DNA of 64,000 nt from MGBC124762 sp048201935 (lineage in GTDB: Bacteria > Bacillota > Clostridia > Oscillospirales > Oscillospiraceae), in NCBI GenBank assembly GCA_048201935.1, contig DBFBGR010000004.1, positions 1-64,000 on the forward strand, in the 5' to 3' direction. The position numbers and the translations under genes were made by a program. Below are positions 5,885-18,798 of the stretch, in pieces (position 1 is the stretch's first letter; the number at the start of each line of letters is the position of its first letter). The notes beneath the pieces are model-generated. The model had not been told where the DNA came from and ran no database searches. It worked only from the letters and a program-made list of their open reading frames with translations.

Positions 5885-8488
5885 ATGGTGGCCCACTGCG
5901 AGGAGACCAGGGCGCTGCTGGAGGCCCTGGGGACGGATGAGAAGGTTGGGCTGAGCCAGACCGAGGCCCGGCGGCGGCTGGAGGAAAACGGCCCCAACGA
6001 GCTGCGGCAGGAAAAGCGCGCGGGCCTTTTTATGCGGCTTTTGGGCCAGCTCCGGGACCCCATGATCCTGGTCTTGCTGGCGGCGGCGGGGCTGTCGCTT
6101 TGGGCCGGGGGCGGCAAGGACTGGCTGGACAGCGCCATCATTTTGGTCATCGTGGTGGTCAACGCCGCCATCTCCATCTCCCAGGAGGACCACGCCCAGA
6201 AGGCTCTGGAGGCCCTGCGGGAGCTCTCCGCCCCCACAGCCCTGGTCCGCCGGGACGGGGCGCTGTGCCGGGTGGGCTGCCGGGAGCTGGTGGTGGGGGA
6301 TATCGTGTACATCGCCGCCGGGGACCAGATCGGGGCCGACGGCCGGCTGCTCCAGGCCACCCAGCTCCGGGTGGACGAGAGCGCCATGACCGGCGAGAGC
6401 GTCAGCGTGGACAAGGAGCCCGAGGAAAACCTGGCGGCGGACACGCCCTTGGCGGAGCGAAAAAACATGGCCCTGGCGGGGACCATGGCGGTGGCGGGCC
6501 GGGGCGTGATGGTGGTCACCGCCACGGGCATGGACACCGAGATGGGGCGCATCGCCGCGCTGCTGGACGCTTCCCAGCGTCGGCCCACGCCCCTCCAGCG
6601 GCGCATGGGCGAGGTCTCGAAGACGTTGTCCTTCGTCTGCTTATGCGTGTGCGCCGTCATGTTTGGGGTGGGGCTCATTCAGGGCAAGGCCCTGCTGGAC
6701 ATGTTTATGACGGCGGTCTCCCTGGCGGTGGCGGCCATTCCCGAGGGCCTCAGCGCGGTGGTCACCATCGTGCTGGCCCTGGGGGTCCAGCGGCTGGCCA
6801 AGCGGGGCGCTATCATCACCAAGCTCCCCGCCGTGGAGACCCTGGGCTGCGCCGGGGTCATCTGCACCGACAAGACCGGCACGTTGACCCGCAACCGCAT
6901 GGAGGTGGTGCGGCTGTGGAGCCCCTGCCCCGAGGGAGAGGGCCAGGCGGCCCAGGCGTTTATGCTCTGCAACGACGCCCAGGTCCAGGACGGCCAGACC
7001 GTGGGCGACCCCACCGAGGCGGCCCTTTTGGACCAGGCTAGGCGGATGGGCCTGAGCCGGGAGGCCCTGGAGGGGCGGGAGCCCCGGGTGGCGGAGCTGG
7101 CCTTTGACGCGCGGCGCAAGCGCATGACCACCCTTCATAAAAAGGGGAATGGCTACGTGGCCTATGTCAAGGGCGCCCCCGACCTGTTGCTGGAGCGGTG
7201 CGACAAGATCTTGACCGCCCAGGGCGTGGTGTCCATGACGCCTACCCGCCGCCGGGAAGTGGAGCGACAGGCCCTTCAGATGGGCAAGGAGGCCCTGCGG
7301 GTGCTGGGGGCGGCCAGAAAGGACCTGGCGGCCCTGCCCCAGGAGCCAAAGGCCGAGTTCATCGAGCGGGGACTGACCTTTTTGGGCCTGGCGGGGATGA
7401 TCGACCCGCCCCGGGCCGAGGTCCGCCAAGCGGTGGAGGAGTGCCACCGGGCCGGCATACGGCCCATTATGATCACCGGCGACCACCGCGCCACCGCCAT
7501 GGCCATCGCCCGGGAGCTGGACATCCTCCGCCCCGGGGACACCTCCATCACCGGCGCGGAACTGGACTTTATGAGCCAGGAGGACCTGGAGGCCCAGGTG
7601 GAGCGCATCAGCGTCTACGCCCGGGTGACCCCGGAGCACAAGATGCGCATCGTCCAGGCATGGCAGGCCCAGGGCCAGGTCACCGCCATGACCGGCGACG
7701 GCGTGAACGACGCCCCTGCTCTCAAGCAGGCCGACATCGGCTGCGCCATGGGCAAGAGCGGCACCCAGGTGGCCAAGTCCTGCGCCCACCTCATTTTGAC
7801 CGACGACAATTTTTCCACCATCGTCGCCGCCGTGGCCGAGGGCCGGGGCATCTACGCCAACATCAAAAAGGCGGTGCATTATCTCCTGTCGTGCAACATC
7901 GGGGAGATCTTGACCCTCTTTGCCGCCACGGTGCTGAACTTTGGCCAGATGCCCCTGGTGCCGGTGCAGCTTCTCTGGCTCAACCTGGTCACCGACTCCT
8001 TGCCCGCCCTGGCCCTGGGCATGGAGCCCCCGGAGCCGGGGACCATGGACGCGCCGCCCCGGGGCGGGGAGGAGGGGCTCTTCACCAAGAAATTCTCCCT
8101 GCGGCTCATCTGGCAGGGGTTGATGGTGGGCGGGCTCACCCTGGCGGCGTACTGCCTGGGGCACTTCGTGCTGGCGGCCCCCGGCCAGGCCGACGGCGTG
8201 GCCAACACCATGGCCTTTGCCACATTGACGCTGTGCCAGCTCTTCCACGCCTTCAACGTCCGAAGCGAGGACCAGTCCATCTTCGCTCTGGGCTTTTTCT
8301 CCAACGCCGCCATGAACAAGGCCTTCCTGGCGGGGCTTGGGATGCAGCTGGCGGTGCTGCTGGTGCCGCCGCTGATGGCGGTATTCTCCACGGTGTGGAT
8401 GACGCCGCTTCAATGGATGACGGTGGCGGCTTTGGCGGTGAGCCCCATCGCCATCTGCGAGATCGCCAAGATGTTTGGGCAAAAATAA
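5885..8488 (+). CDS. P-type Ca2+-transporting ATPase (type IIA)
   Basis: An 867-residue cation pump in the inner membrane. N-terminal cation-ATPase domain; actuator motif TGES at T169-S172; phosphorylation site DKTGTLT with D329; hinge motif TGDGVND around D605-D609; and ten expected membrane helices. The ion-site residues resemble the sarcoplasmic reticulum Ca2+ pump: the NIGE stretch in M5 and NLVTD in M6 keep the Asn/Glu and Asn/Thr/Asp ligands. In M4 the usual PEGLP reads PEGLS. Ca2+ export is therefore the best guess; Mn2+ or another divalent is possible. ATG at 5885 follows AGGAAGG; a longer reading from 5762 would run through the preceding terminator and is rejected. Stands alone as a gene. 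Confidence 0.9.
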   Translation: MVAHCEETRALLEALGTDEKVGLSQTEARRRLEENGPNELRQEKRAGLFMRLLGQLRDPMILVLLAAAGLSLWAGGGKDWLDSAIILVIVVVNAAISISQEDHAQKALEALRELSAPTALVRRDGALCRVGCRELVVGDIVYIAAGDQIGADGRLLQATQLRVDESAMTGESVSVDKEPEENLAADTPLAERKNMALAGTMAVAGRGVMVVTATGMDTEMGRIAALLDASQRRPTPLQRRMGEVSKTLSFVCLCVCAVMFGVGLIQGKALLDMFMTAVSLAVAAIPEGLSAVVTIVLALGVQRLAKRGAIITKLPAVETLGCAGVICTDKTGTLTRNRMEVVRLWSPCPEGEGQAAQAFMLCNDAQVQDGQTVGDPTEAALLDQARRMGLSREALEGREPRVAELAFDARRKRMTTLHKKGNGYVAYVKGAPDLLLERCDKILTAQGVVSMTPTRRREVERQALQMGKEALRVLGAARKDLAALPQEPKAEFIERGLTFLGLAGMIDPPRAEVRQAVEECHRAGIRPIMITGDHRATAMAIARELDILRPGDTSITGAELDFMSQEDLEAQVERISVYARVTPEHKMRIVQAWQAQGQVTAMTGDGVNDAPALKQADIGCAMGKSGTQVAKSCAHLILTDDNFSTIVAAVAEGRGIYANIKKAVHYLLSCNIGEILTLFAATVLNFGQMPLVPVQLLWLNLVTDSLPALALGMEPPEPGTMDAPPRGGEEGLFTKKFSLRLIWQGLMVGGLTLAAYCLGHFVLAAPGQADGVANTMAFATLTLCQLFHAFNVRSEDQSIFALGFFSNAAMNKAFLAGLGMQLAVLLVPPLMAVFSTVWMTPLQWMTVAALAVSPIAICEIAKMFGQK

Positions 8489-8510
8489 CCAAAAAAACGC
8501 CAAACAGGCC

Positions 8511-8539
8511 TTGTGTTTTTTGTATGGATATGGTAAAAT
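8511..8539 (+). promoter_or_regulatory. promoter of ppdK
   Basis: TTGTGT (8511-8516), a 17-base spacer and TAAAAT (8534-8539), preceded by TG at the extended -10 position. It lies 55 bases ahead of the ppdK start. The string TATGGTAAAAT here also occurs upstream of secA. Confidence 0.7.
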
Positions 8540-8593
8540 GTCTGGGCTAAAATGATCGAGCGGGACGTTAAAACAGAAAGGAATGAAGCAGAC

Positions 8594-11230
<2,637 letters not shown>

Positions 11231-11237
11231 CAACAGC

Positions 11238-11272
11238 AAAAAGGACCGCCCCAGCCGGGGCGGTCCTTTTTT
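11238..11272 (+). terminator. intrinsic terminator of ppdK
   Basis: AAAAAGGACCGCCCC (11238-11252) and GGGGCGGTCCTTTTTT (11257-11272) form a 15-bp stem around AGCC, with a T-run. It starts eight bases after the stop codon. Confidence 0.93.
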
Positions 11273-11554
11273 ACGCCATTACGGGCCTTGCCTCCCCTTT
11301 AGGGGAGGTGCCGAGCGCCAGCGAGGCGGAGAGGTGCCCTTAGCCTTCCCCCTGCCAGGGGGAAGGTGGCCCGCCGAAGGTGGGACCGGATGAGGGTGCG
11401 CCGTTCAGCTAGATCCACTTTCCCGGCGTGGAAGGTCCACCACCTTCCTGAGGGACCATTCTTTGAGGGCCAAAGAATGGCCCCCCAGGCCCCCCAAGAA
11501 AGCCCCAGAGAGGGGGCAATTCGAGAGCCCCCTCTCTGGACTCTCCCCTTCGAC
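11273..11554. repeat. array of five consecutive perfect hairpins, non-coding
   Basis: No believable gene lies between the ppdK and obgE terminators. Instead five exact inverted repeats follow one another: CCTCCCC/GGGGAGG (11291-11308), CCTTCCCCC/GGGGGAAGG (11344-11366), GGAAGGT/ACCTTCC (11430-11448), CCATTCTTTG/CAAAGAATGG (11456-11480) and a 13-bp pair CCAGAGAGGGGGC/GCCCCCTCTCTGG (11505-11539). The first two, with their flanking AGGTGCCGAGCGCCAGCGAG-type text, look like the dispersed palindromic elements common in intergenic DNA of gut Clostridia. That resemblance is from memory and unverified. Function unknown. Confidence 0.65.
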
Positions 11555-11584
11555 CAAAAAGAGGGGCCTGCGGGCCCTCTCTTT
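11555..11584 (-). terminator. intrinsic terminator of obgE
   Basis: On the minus strand AAAGAGAGGGCC and GGCCCCTCTTTTTG pair around a CGCA loop, with a T-run after the stem, about 30 bases past the obgE stop codon. Confidence 0.82.
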
Positions 11585-11611
11585 GGATTCTCACCCCAGG
11601 GGACAGAGCGT

Positions 11612-12895
11612 TTAACGTTGGTAGTCAAATTCCAGGTTATAAAGGGAGACGGTGTCGCCGTCCTGGATGCCCATGGCCTCCAGCCGGTCGAAGAGGCCGG
11701 ACTGGCGCAGGATGCGGTCGAACCAGTTGCGGGATTCGTAGTCACCGAAGTTCACGTTCATCATCACACGCCGCAGCCACTCGCCCTCCACCAGCCACGT
11801 GCCGTCGTCGGCCCGGGTGATGTCCAAGGGCTGGGTGGCGTCCACGCTGGGAGCCTTGGGCACGTAGGTGGCCTGGAAGGGCTCCGGCGGCGGCAGCTCG
11901 CTGAGCCGCTGGGCGGCGTACTCCATCAGCGCCTGGGTGCCCTGGTGGGCGGCGGCGGAGATCTCAAAATAGGGCAAGCCCAACGCCTCGGCGTGGGCCT
12001 TGAGGGCCGCCGAGCCCTCCCCGTCGGGGGCCAGGTCGGCCTTGTTGCCCACCACCACCGTGGGCCGCTGGGCCAGCTCCTCCGACCACTCCCGCAGCTC
12101 CGCGGTGATGGCGTTGAAATCTTCTACCGGGTCCCGACCCTCGGAGCCGGACACGTCCACCACGTGCAAAAGTAGGCGGCAGCGGTCGATGTGGCGCAGG
12201 AAATCGTGGCCCAGGCCCGCCCCCTGGGCGGCGCCCTCGATGACACCGGGGATGTCGGCCAGCACGAAGGAAGTCCCCTCGCCCAGGCTCACCACGCCCA
12301 AATTCGGGGAGAGGGTGGTAAAGTGGTAGTTGGCGATCTTGGGCTGGGCCCGGGTGACCACGCTCAAGAGCGTGGACTTGCCCACGTTGGGAAAGCCCAC
12401 CAACCCCACGTCGGCCAGGAGCTTCAGCTCCAAAATGACCTCCATGGACTGACCCGGGAGGCCCGCCTTGGCAAAGCGCGGGGCCTGGCGGGTCGGGGTG
12501 GCGAAGTGCTTGTTGCCCCAGCCGCCGTTGCCGCCCCGGCACAGGACGAAGGGCGCGTCGTCGGCCATGTCCCGGATGATGTCGCCTGATTCGGCGTCCC
12601 GGATGACGGTGCCCCGGGGGACCTTGACGGTCAGGGTCTCGCCGTCCCGGCCCGAGCAGCGCTTGCCCGTGCCGTCCATGCCGTTTCCGGCCACATATTT
12701 GCGCTTGTAGCGAAAGTCCATCAGGGTGGTCATGTGGTCGTCCACGACGATGACCACGTCGCCGCCCCGGCCGCCGTCGCCGCCGTCGGGGCCGCCGGCG
12801 GCCACGTATTTCTCCCGGTGGAAGGCCACCGCGCCGTTGCCGCCGTCTCCGGCCTTGACGAATATCTTCGCCTGGTCCAGCCATGCGTTGGGCAT
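11612..12895 (-). CDS. obgE: GTPase ObgE/CgtA
   Basis: A 427-residue essential GTPase that associates with the 50S subunit and acts in ribosome assembly and stress response. Three parts are visible: the glycine-rich Obg fold (about 1-158; AGDGGNGAVAFHREKYV, GGDGGRGGDV), the G domain (GFPNVGKSTLLS P-loop, DIPG, NKAD), and the C-terminal OCT domain found in Firmicutes (ending DTVSLYNLEFDYQ). ATG at 12895 is supported by AAAGGAGGAG about 6 bases upstream; a 23-residue longer reading would run back into an intergenic hairpin. Last gene of the rplU-prp-rpmA-obgE cluster, partly separated from rpmA by a terminator-like hairpin. Confidence 0.96.
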   Translation of the reverse strand: MPNAWLDQAKIFVKAGDGGNGAVAFHREKYVAAGGPDGGDGGRGGDVVIVVDDHMTTLMDFRYKRKYVAGNGMDGTGKRCSGRDGETLTVKVPRGTVIRDAESGDIIRDMADDAPFVLCRGGNGGWGNKHFATPTRQAPRFAKAGLPGQSMEVILELKLLADVGLVGFPNVGKSTLLSVVTRAQPKIANYHFTTLSPNLGVVSLGEGTSFVLADIPGVIEGAAQGAGLGHDFLRHIDRCRLLLHVVDVSGSEGRDPVEDFNAITAELREWSEELAQRPTVVVGNKADLAPDGEGSAALKAHAEALGLPYFEISAAAHQGTQALMEYAAQRLSELPPPEPFQATYVPKAPSVDATQPLDITRADDGTWLVEGEWLRRVMMNVNFGDYESRNWFDRILRQSGLFDRLEAMGIQDGDTVSLYNLEFDYQR

Positions 12896-12925
12896 TGAGA
12901 CTCCTCCTTTGCTAAGGGTAGTATG

Positions 12926-12962
12926 CCAAAAAGAACGGGGTCGTTGCAGCCGCAACGACCCC
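12926..12962 (-). terminator. hairpin with T-run between rpmA and obgE
   Basis: On the minus strand GGGGTCGTTGC and GCAACGACCCC form a perfect 11-bp stem followed by GTTCTTTTTGG. It sits 17 bases after the rpmA stop and 31 bases before obgE. It may lower obgE expression relative to the ribosomal proteins rather than stop all transcripts, since obgE has no clear promoter of its own. Confidence 0.8.
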
Positions 12963-12978
12963 ATTTCAAAGACGTTTG

Positions 12979-13263
12979 TCAGGCGTTCTCTTCGACGATA
13001 GAGACCTGCTTGCGGTCCTTGCCCAGCCGGTGGAACTTCACACGGCCGGACTTCAGGGCGAAGAGGGTGTCGTCGCTGCCCTTGCCCACGTTCACGCCGG
13101 GGTGGATGTGGGTGCCGCGCTGCTTCACCAGCACGTTGCCGGCCAGCACGAACTGCCCGTCGGCCCGCTTCACGCCCAGACGCTTGGACTCGCTGTCCCG
13201 GCCGTTGCGGGTGGAGCCCACGCCCTTTTTGTGGGCGAAAAACTGCAAACCAATGTTCAGCAT
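12979..13263 (-). CDS. rpmA: 50S ribosomal protein L27
   Basis: A 94-residue L27, a large-subunit protein whose N-terminus reaches the peptidyl-transferase centre. It begins MLNIGLQFFAHKKG. The LQFFA element is the Firmicutes-type N-terminal extension that Prp must cleave (after FF) to expose AHKKG, so the mature protein starts at the Ala. The remaining sequence (GSTRNGRDSESKRLGVKRAD, GTHIHPG) is standard. It lies four bases after the prp stop codon and is transcribed with rplU and prp. Confidence 0.97.
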   Translation of the reverse strand: MLNIGLQFFAHKKGVGSTRNGRDSESKRLGVKRADGQFVLAGNVLVKQRGTHIHPGVNVGKGSDDTLFALKSGRVKFHRLGKDRKQVSIVEENA

Positions 13264-13267
13264 TGTC

Positions 13268-13606
13268 TTACACCTCCATGTCTAAGACAGATAGATTTTC
13301 GGGGTATTCCCCAGCCAGGTCGGTGAGGTAGAGCATGAGGCCAGCCAAAAGGGACTGGCACAGCTCTTCGTTCTCCTGGCCCATGTCGCCGGGGAGCTTG
13401 AGGGAGATGAGGGCTTTGTCCTCCCGGACCTTTACCGCCGCGCCCACGGCCAGCACGTCGTTGACGGTGGTCTCCACAAGGCGGATGGCGGAGGTCAGCG
13501 CGGCGCAAAGCACGTCGGGCTCTCCCTGGGGGGCCAGCGCGGCGTGGCCTTTGAACTCCACGGCCTCTACGCGGCTGCCCTTGGTGGTGAACGTGACGGT
13601 GGTCAT
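13268..13606 (-). CDS. prp: ribosomal-processing cysteine protease Prp
   Basis: A 112-residue protease that removes the N-terminal extension of L27. Catalytic residues of the family are present: His in GHA (H21) and Cys in DVLCAALTS (C34). It lies between rplU and rpmA, as in other Firmicutes, and the cleavable LQFFA motif in the neighbouring L27 confirms the pair. Its ATG shares one base with the rplU stop (TGATG), indicating coupled translation. Confidence 0.94.
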   Translation of the reverse strand: MTTVTFTTKGSRVEAVEFKGHAALAPQGEPDVLCAALTSAIRLVETTVNDVLAVGAAVKVREDKALISLKLPGDMGQENEELCQSLLAGLMLYLTDLAGEYPENLSVLDMEV

Positions 13607-13917
13607 CAGGCGTTCACTTTGGTGATCTCGATCTTGGTGTAGGGCTGACGGTGGCCCTGCTTGGTCTTCTCGTTCTTCTTGGGCTTGTACTTGAAGACGA
13701 TGACCTTCTTGCCCTTGCCGTTCTTGACCACGTTGGCCTGAACGCTGGCGCCGGCCACGGTGGGCTGGCCGAAGGTGGCCTTGCCGCCGTCGATGATGGC
13801 CAGGACCTGGTCGAAGGTGACGGCGTCGCCGGCCTCCACGGGTAGCTTCTCCACATAGAGAACGTCGCCCTCGGTGACCTTGTACTGCTTGCCACCAGTG
13901 ACAATGATCGCGTGCAT
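13606..13917 (-). CDS. rplU: 50S ribosomal protein L21
   Basis: A 103-residue L21, normal length, binding 23S rRNA in the large subunit. It opens MHAIIVTGGKQYKVTEGDVL and ends with KRQGHRQPYT-like text (here KQGHRQPYTKIEITKV), both typical. First gene of the minus-strand ribosomal cluster, with an AAAGGAGTG ribosome site and a ~95-nt leader that follows a consensus promoter. Confidence 0.97.
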   Translation of the reverse strand: MHAIIVTGGKQYKVTEGDVLYVEKLPVEAGDAVTFDQVLAIIDGGKATFGQPTVAGASVQANVVKNGKGKKVIVFKYKPKKNEKTKQGHRQPYTKIEITKVNA

Positions 13918-14010
13918 TTCTGTTTCACTCCTTTATGACGGGCTCGCCGTGGTAGGGGAAGCGCGAGCGTGACAGCTCAGGCTTACTTGTAGACCCTATT
14001 TCCGAGCGGC
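13918..14010 (-). promoter_or_regulatory. rplU 5' leader, candidate L21 leader RNA
   Basis: About 93 nt separate the expected transcription start from the rplU ATG. On the minus strand this leader has a hairpin GCTCGC...GGCGAGC near its 3' end. Many Firmicutes have a conserved L21 leader at this place that mediates autoregulation. Position and structure fit, but the conserved core was not verified. Confidence 0.45.
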
Positions 14011-14016
14011 TTTAGT

Positions 14017-14045
14017 AGTATATCAGGCAAAGGCCGGCTTGTCAA
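14017..14045 (-). promoter_or_regulatory. promoter of the rplU-prp-rpmA-obgE cluster
   Basis: Minus strand: TTGACA (14040-14045), a 17-base spacer and TATACT (14017-14022). Near-consensus, as expected for ribosomal protein genes. Confidence 0.88.
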
Positions 14046-14058
14046 GGATAAATTGAGC

Positions 14059-14084
14059 AAAAAACCTTGATTTTTCAAGGTTTT
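14059..14084 (-). terminator. intrinsic terminator upstream of the rplU promoter
   Basis: On the minus strand AAAACCTTG and CAAGGTTTTTT pair around an A-rich loop and end in a T-run. It closes the 14131-14487 gene and sits 13 bases from the rplU -35 box, insulating the two units. Confidence 0.85.
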
Positions 14085-14130
14085 CTACATCTTGTGCCAC
14101 CGGACGCGGGGGATTTCCATATGGTGGGGG

Positions 14131-14487
14131 TCAGTCCCTGCCGAAAACGCCCCGGAGCACCAGGCCCGCCCCGGCGGCCAGCGGAGCCAGGATGAGGAGC
14201 ACGTCGGCTAGGGTCATGTACCGAAAGCCAATGCGCATCCCCAGCAGCAAGGAGAGCACCAGCGCGGCCACGATAGCGCCAATGAGGACCTTGCTGAGGG
14301 TGGAGGGCCGGACCACGGCGAAAATGACGGCCAGCACCAGCAGCACGATGAGGATGGCCCCGGTGTTCACCCAGCCGAAGGAATAGAAGCCGAAGCTGGT
14401 GACGTAGGTGTTCTTAAAGAGCATAAAAAGCCCTACTAAGATCAAAATGCCGCCGAAAATGTACTCAAAGCTCTTTTTCTTGGACAT
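14131..14487 (-). CDS. small integral membrane protein, unknown function
   Basis: A 118-residue hydrophobic protein that I do not recognise. It starts MSKKKSFEYIF and has four likely membrane helices: about residues 8-25, 38-60, 65-84 and 92-112, with a short charged end (RGVFGRD). The lysine-rich start suggests a cytoplasmic N-terminus. An AAGGAGGAG ribosome site precedes the ATG. It lies 16 bases after the RlmD-type gene and ends at its own terminator, so the two form a small operon. No catalytic motif is visible. Confidence 0.75.
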   Translation of the reverse strand: MSKKKSFEYIFGGILILVGLFMLFKNTYVTSFGFYSFGWVNTGAILIVLLVLAVIFAVVRPSTLSKVLIGAIVAALVLSLLLGMRIGFRYMTLADVLLILAPLAAGAGLVLRGVFGRD

Positions 14488-14503
14488 GGTCCGCTCCTCC
14501 TTG

Positions 14504-15856
14504 TCAGTTCAGCCCGTCCGGGCGTTTGTCCAGCAGGCAGACGGTCTCCACATGCTGGGTGCGGGGGAAGAGGTCGTAGCCCTCGGCCTGGACCAGACGG
14601 TAGTCTTGGCAAAGGGTCTTCAGGTCCCGGGCCAGGGTGGCCGGGTCGCAGGAGACGTAGACGATCTTTGGCGGGGCCATGCGCCGCAGGGTCTCGACGA
14701 CCTCGGGGGCCAGGCCCTTTCGGGGCGGGTCCACCACCACCACGTCAGGCCGTAGGCCCTCGCGCTCTAGCTGGGCGGCGGCCTGGGCGGCGTCGGCGCA
14801 GAGGAAACGGGCGTTGCCCACGCCGTTTCGCTGGGCGTTGTCCTCCGCGTCCCGGATGGCCTGGGGCACTACCTCCACGCCGACGATCTGCCCGGCCTTT
14901 TGGGCCAGGGACAGCCCGATGGTGCCCGTGCCGCAGTAGAGGTCCAGCACCGTCTCCGTGCCGGTGAGGGCGGCGTAGTCCGCCGCCTTGCGGTAGAGGG
15001 CCTGGGCCTGGTCGTGGTTGACCTGGTAGAAGGAATGAGGGGAGAGCTTAAAGGTCAGGCCGCACAGGCTGTCCTCCAGATGCGCCTGTCCCCAGAGCGA
15101 CCGGGTCTCGGGGCCCAAGACCACGTTGGTGCGGCGGGTATTGACGTTCAGGCTAATACCTATTAGCCAAGGAAAGTCTTGCCGCAGAGTGGATACCAGC
15201 TCTTGCTCGTGGGGAAGGAAATGGCTATTAGCTATTAGGCAGACCAGGGCTTGGCTCTGGGCGTTGGTGCGGATGTAGAGGTGGCGAAGAAGGCCGGTGT
15301 GGCTTTTTTCGTCGTAGGGCGGAATGGAGAATTTCTCCATCCAGTCCTTCACCGCGGCGCGGAGGGCGTTGACCCGGTCGTGGTGGAGCAGGCAATTTTC
15401 CACGTCGATGACGGTGTGGGTCCGCTGGCGGAAGTAGCCGATCTGGCCCCCGGGGCCAACAGGGAACTGGACCTTGTTGCGGTAGCCGTAGGGGCTGGGC
15501 GCGCCGTGGACCTCCACGGGAGCTACGTCCAGGCCGCCGATGCGGCGCAGGGCCTGGGTAATCTTGTCGGACTTGAAGGAGAGCTCCATGTCGTAGGACA
15601 TGTGCTGGGTCTGGCAGCCGCCGCACTGGCCGTAGTGGGGACATGGGGGCCTTTTCCGGGCGGGGCTGGGGGTCAAAAGCTCCACGATGTGGGCCCAGGC
15701 GGCGCTGTGGCCAATGTGCTCGAGTTCGATGACGCAGGTCTCGCCCACGATGCCACCCTTGACAAAGACGGCCATGCCGTCCACGCGGCACACGCCGGAG
15801 CCGTCGCTGCCCCAGGCGTCTACGCTGACGGTATGGCGCTGTCCCACCTTCGGCAT
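14504..15856 (-). CDS. 23S rRNA (uracil-C5)-methyltransferase, RlmD/RlmCD type
   Basis: A 450-residue enzyme that transfers a methyl group from SAM to C5 of specific 23S rRNA uracils. Order of parts: TRAM RNA-binding domain (about 1-60); an iron-sulfur cluster signature CPHYGQCGGCQTQHM (three of the usual four cysteines in this stretch); SAM-binding LDLYCGTGTIGLSLA; DPPRKG; and the catalytic Cys in IVYVSCDPATLARDL. ATG at 15856 is chosen because GGGAGG lies 7 bases upstream. In Firmicutes one RlmCD protein can modify both U747 and U1939; which sites this one uses cannot be read from sequence. Confidence 0.92.
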   Translation of the reverse strand: MPKVGQRHTVSVDAWGSDGSGVCRVDGMAVFVKGGIVGETCVIELEHIGHSAAWAHIVELLTPSPARKRPPCPHYGQCGGCQTQHMSYDMELSFKSDKITQALRRIGGLDVAPVEVHGAPSPYGYRNKVQFPVGPGGQIGYFRQRTHTVIDVENCLLHHDRVNALRAAVKDWMEKFSIPPYDEKSHTGLLRHLYIRTNAQSQALVCLIANSHFLPHEQELVSTLRQDFPWLIGISLNVNTRRTNVVLGPETRSLWGQAHLEDSLCGLTFKLSPHSFYQVNHDQAQALYRKAADYAALTGTETVLDLYCGTGTIGLSLAQKAGQIVGVEVVPQAIRDAEDNAQRNGVGNARFLCADAAQAAAQLEREGLRPDVVVVDPPRKGLAPEVVETLRRMAPPKIVYVSCDPATLARDLKTLCQDYRLVQAEGYDLFPRTQHVETVCLLDKRPDGLN

Positions 15857-15883
15857 GGTCCCACCTCCCCAATATTTGAAAAC

Positions 15884-15912
15884 ATTGTACCACACCTCCG
15901 GAAAATTTACAA
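15884..15912 (-). promoter_or_regulatory. promoter of the rRNA methyltransferase unit
   Basis: Minus strand: TTGTAA (15907-15912), a 17-base spacer and TACAAT (15884-15889), preceded by TGG. About 28 bases before the start codon. Confidence 0.72.
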
Positions 15913-15936
15913 ATAAGTCTTTTCTAATGTGTCCGG

Positions 15937-15948
15937 CTATGGTAAAAT
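15937..15948 (+). promoter_or_regulatory. extended -10 promoter of secA
   Basis: TAAAAT (15943-15948) is preceded by TGG, giving an extended -10 TGnTAAAAT; no good -35 is visible. The 11-base string TATGGTAAAAT is identical to that in the ppdK promoter. Confidence 0.55.
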
Positions 15949-15993
15949 ATCAAGTTACAATGGATAACTCTGTGGAAAGACAGGTGGACACCT

Positions 15994-18747
<2,754 letters not shown>

Positions 18748-18798
18748 GCCGCCCTACAAGCGTATTTGCGATAACAAAATGGAGGAATCAGCGTTTTG

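Noticed and set aside
11366..12175. Plus-strand frame of 269 codons across the hairpin array and antisense to obgE
   Set aside because: Half of it is antisense to obgE, the other half runs through inverted repeats, and there is no ribosome site.
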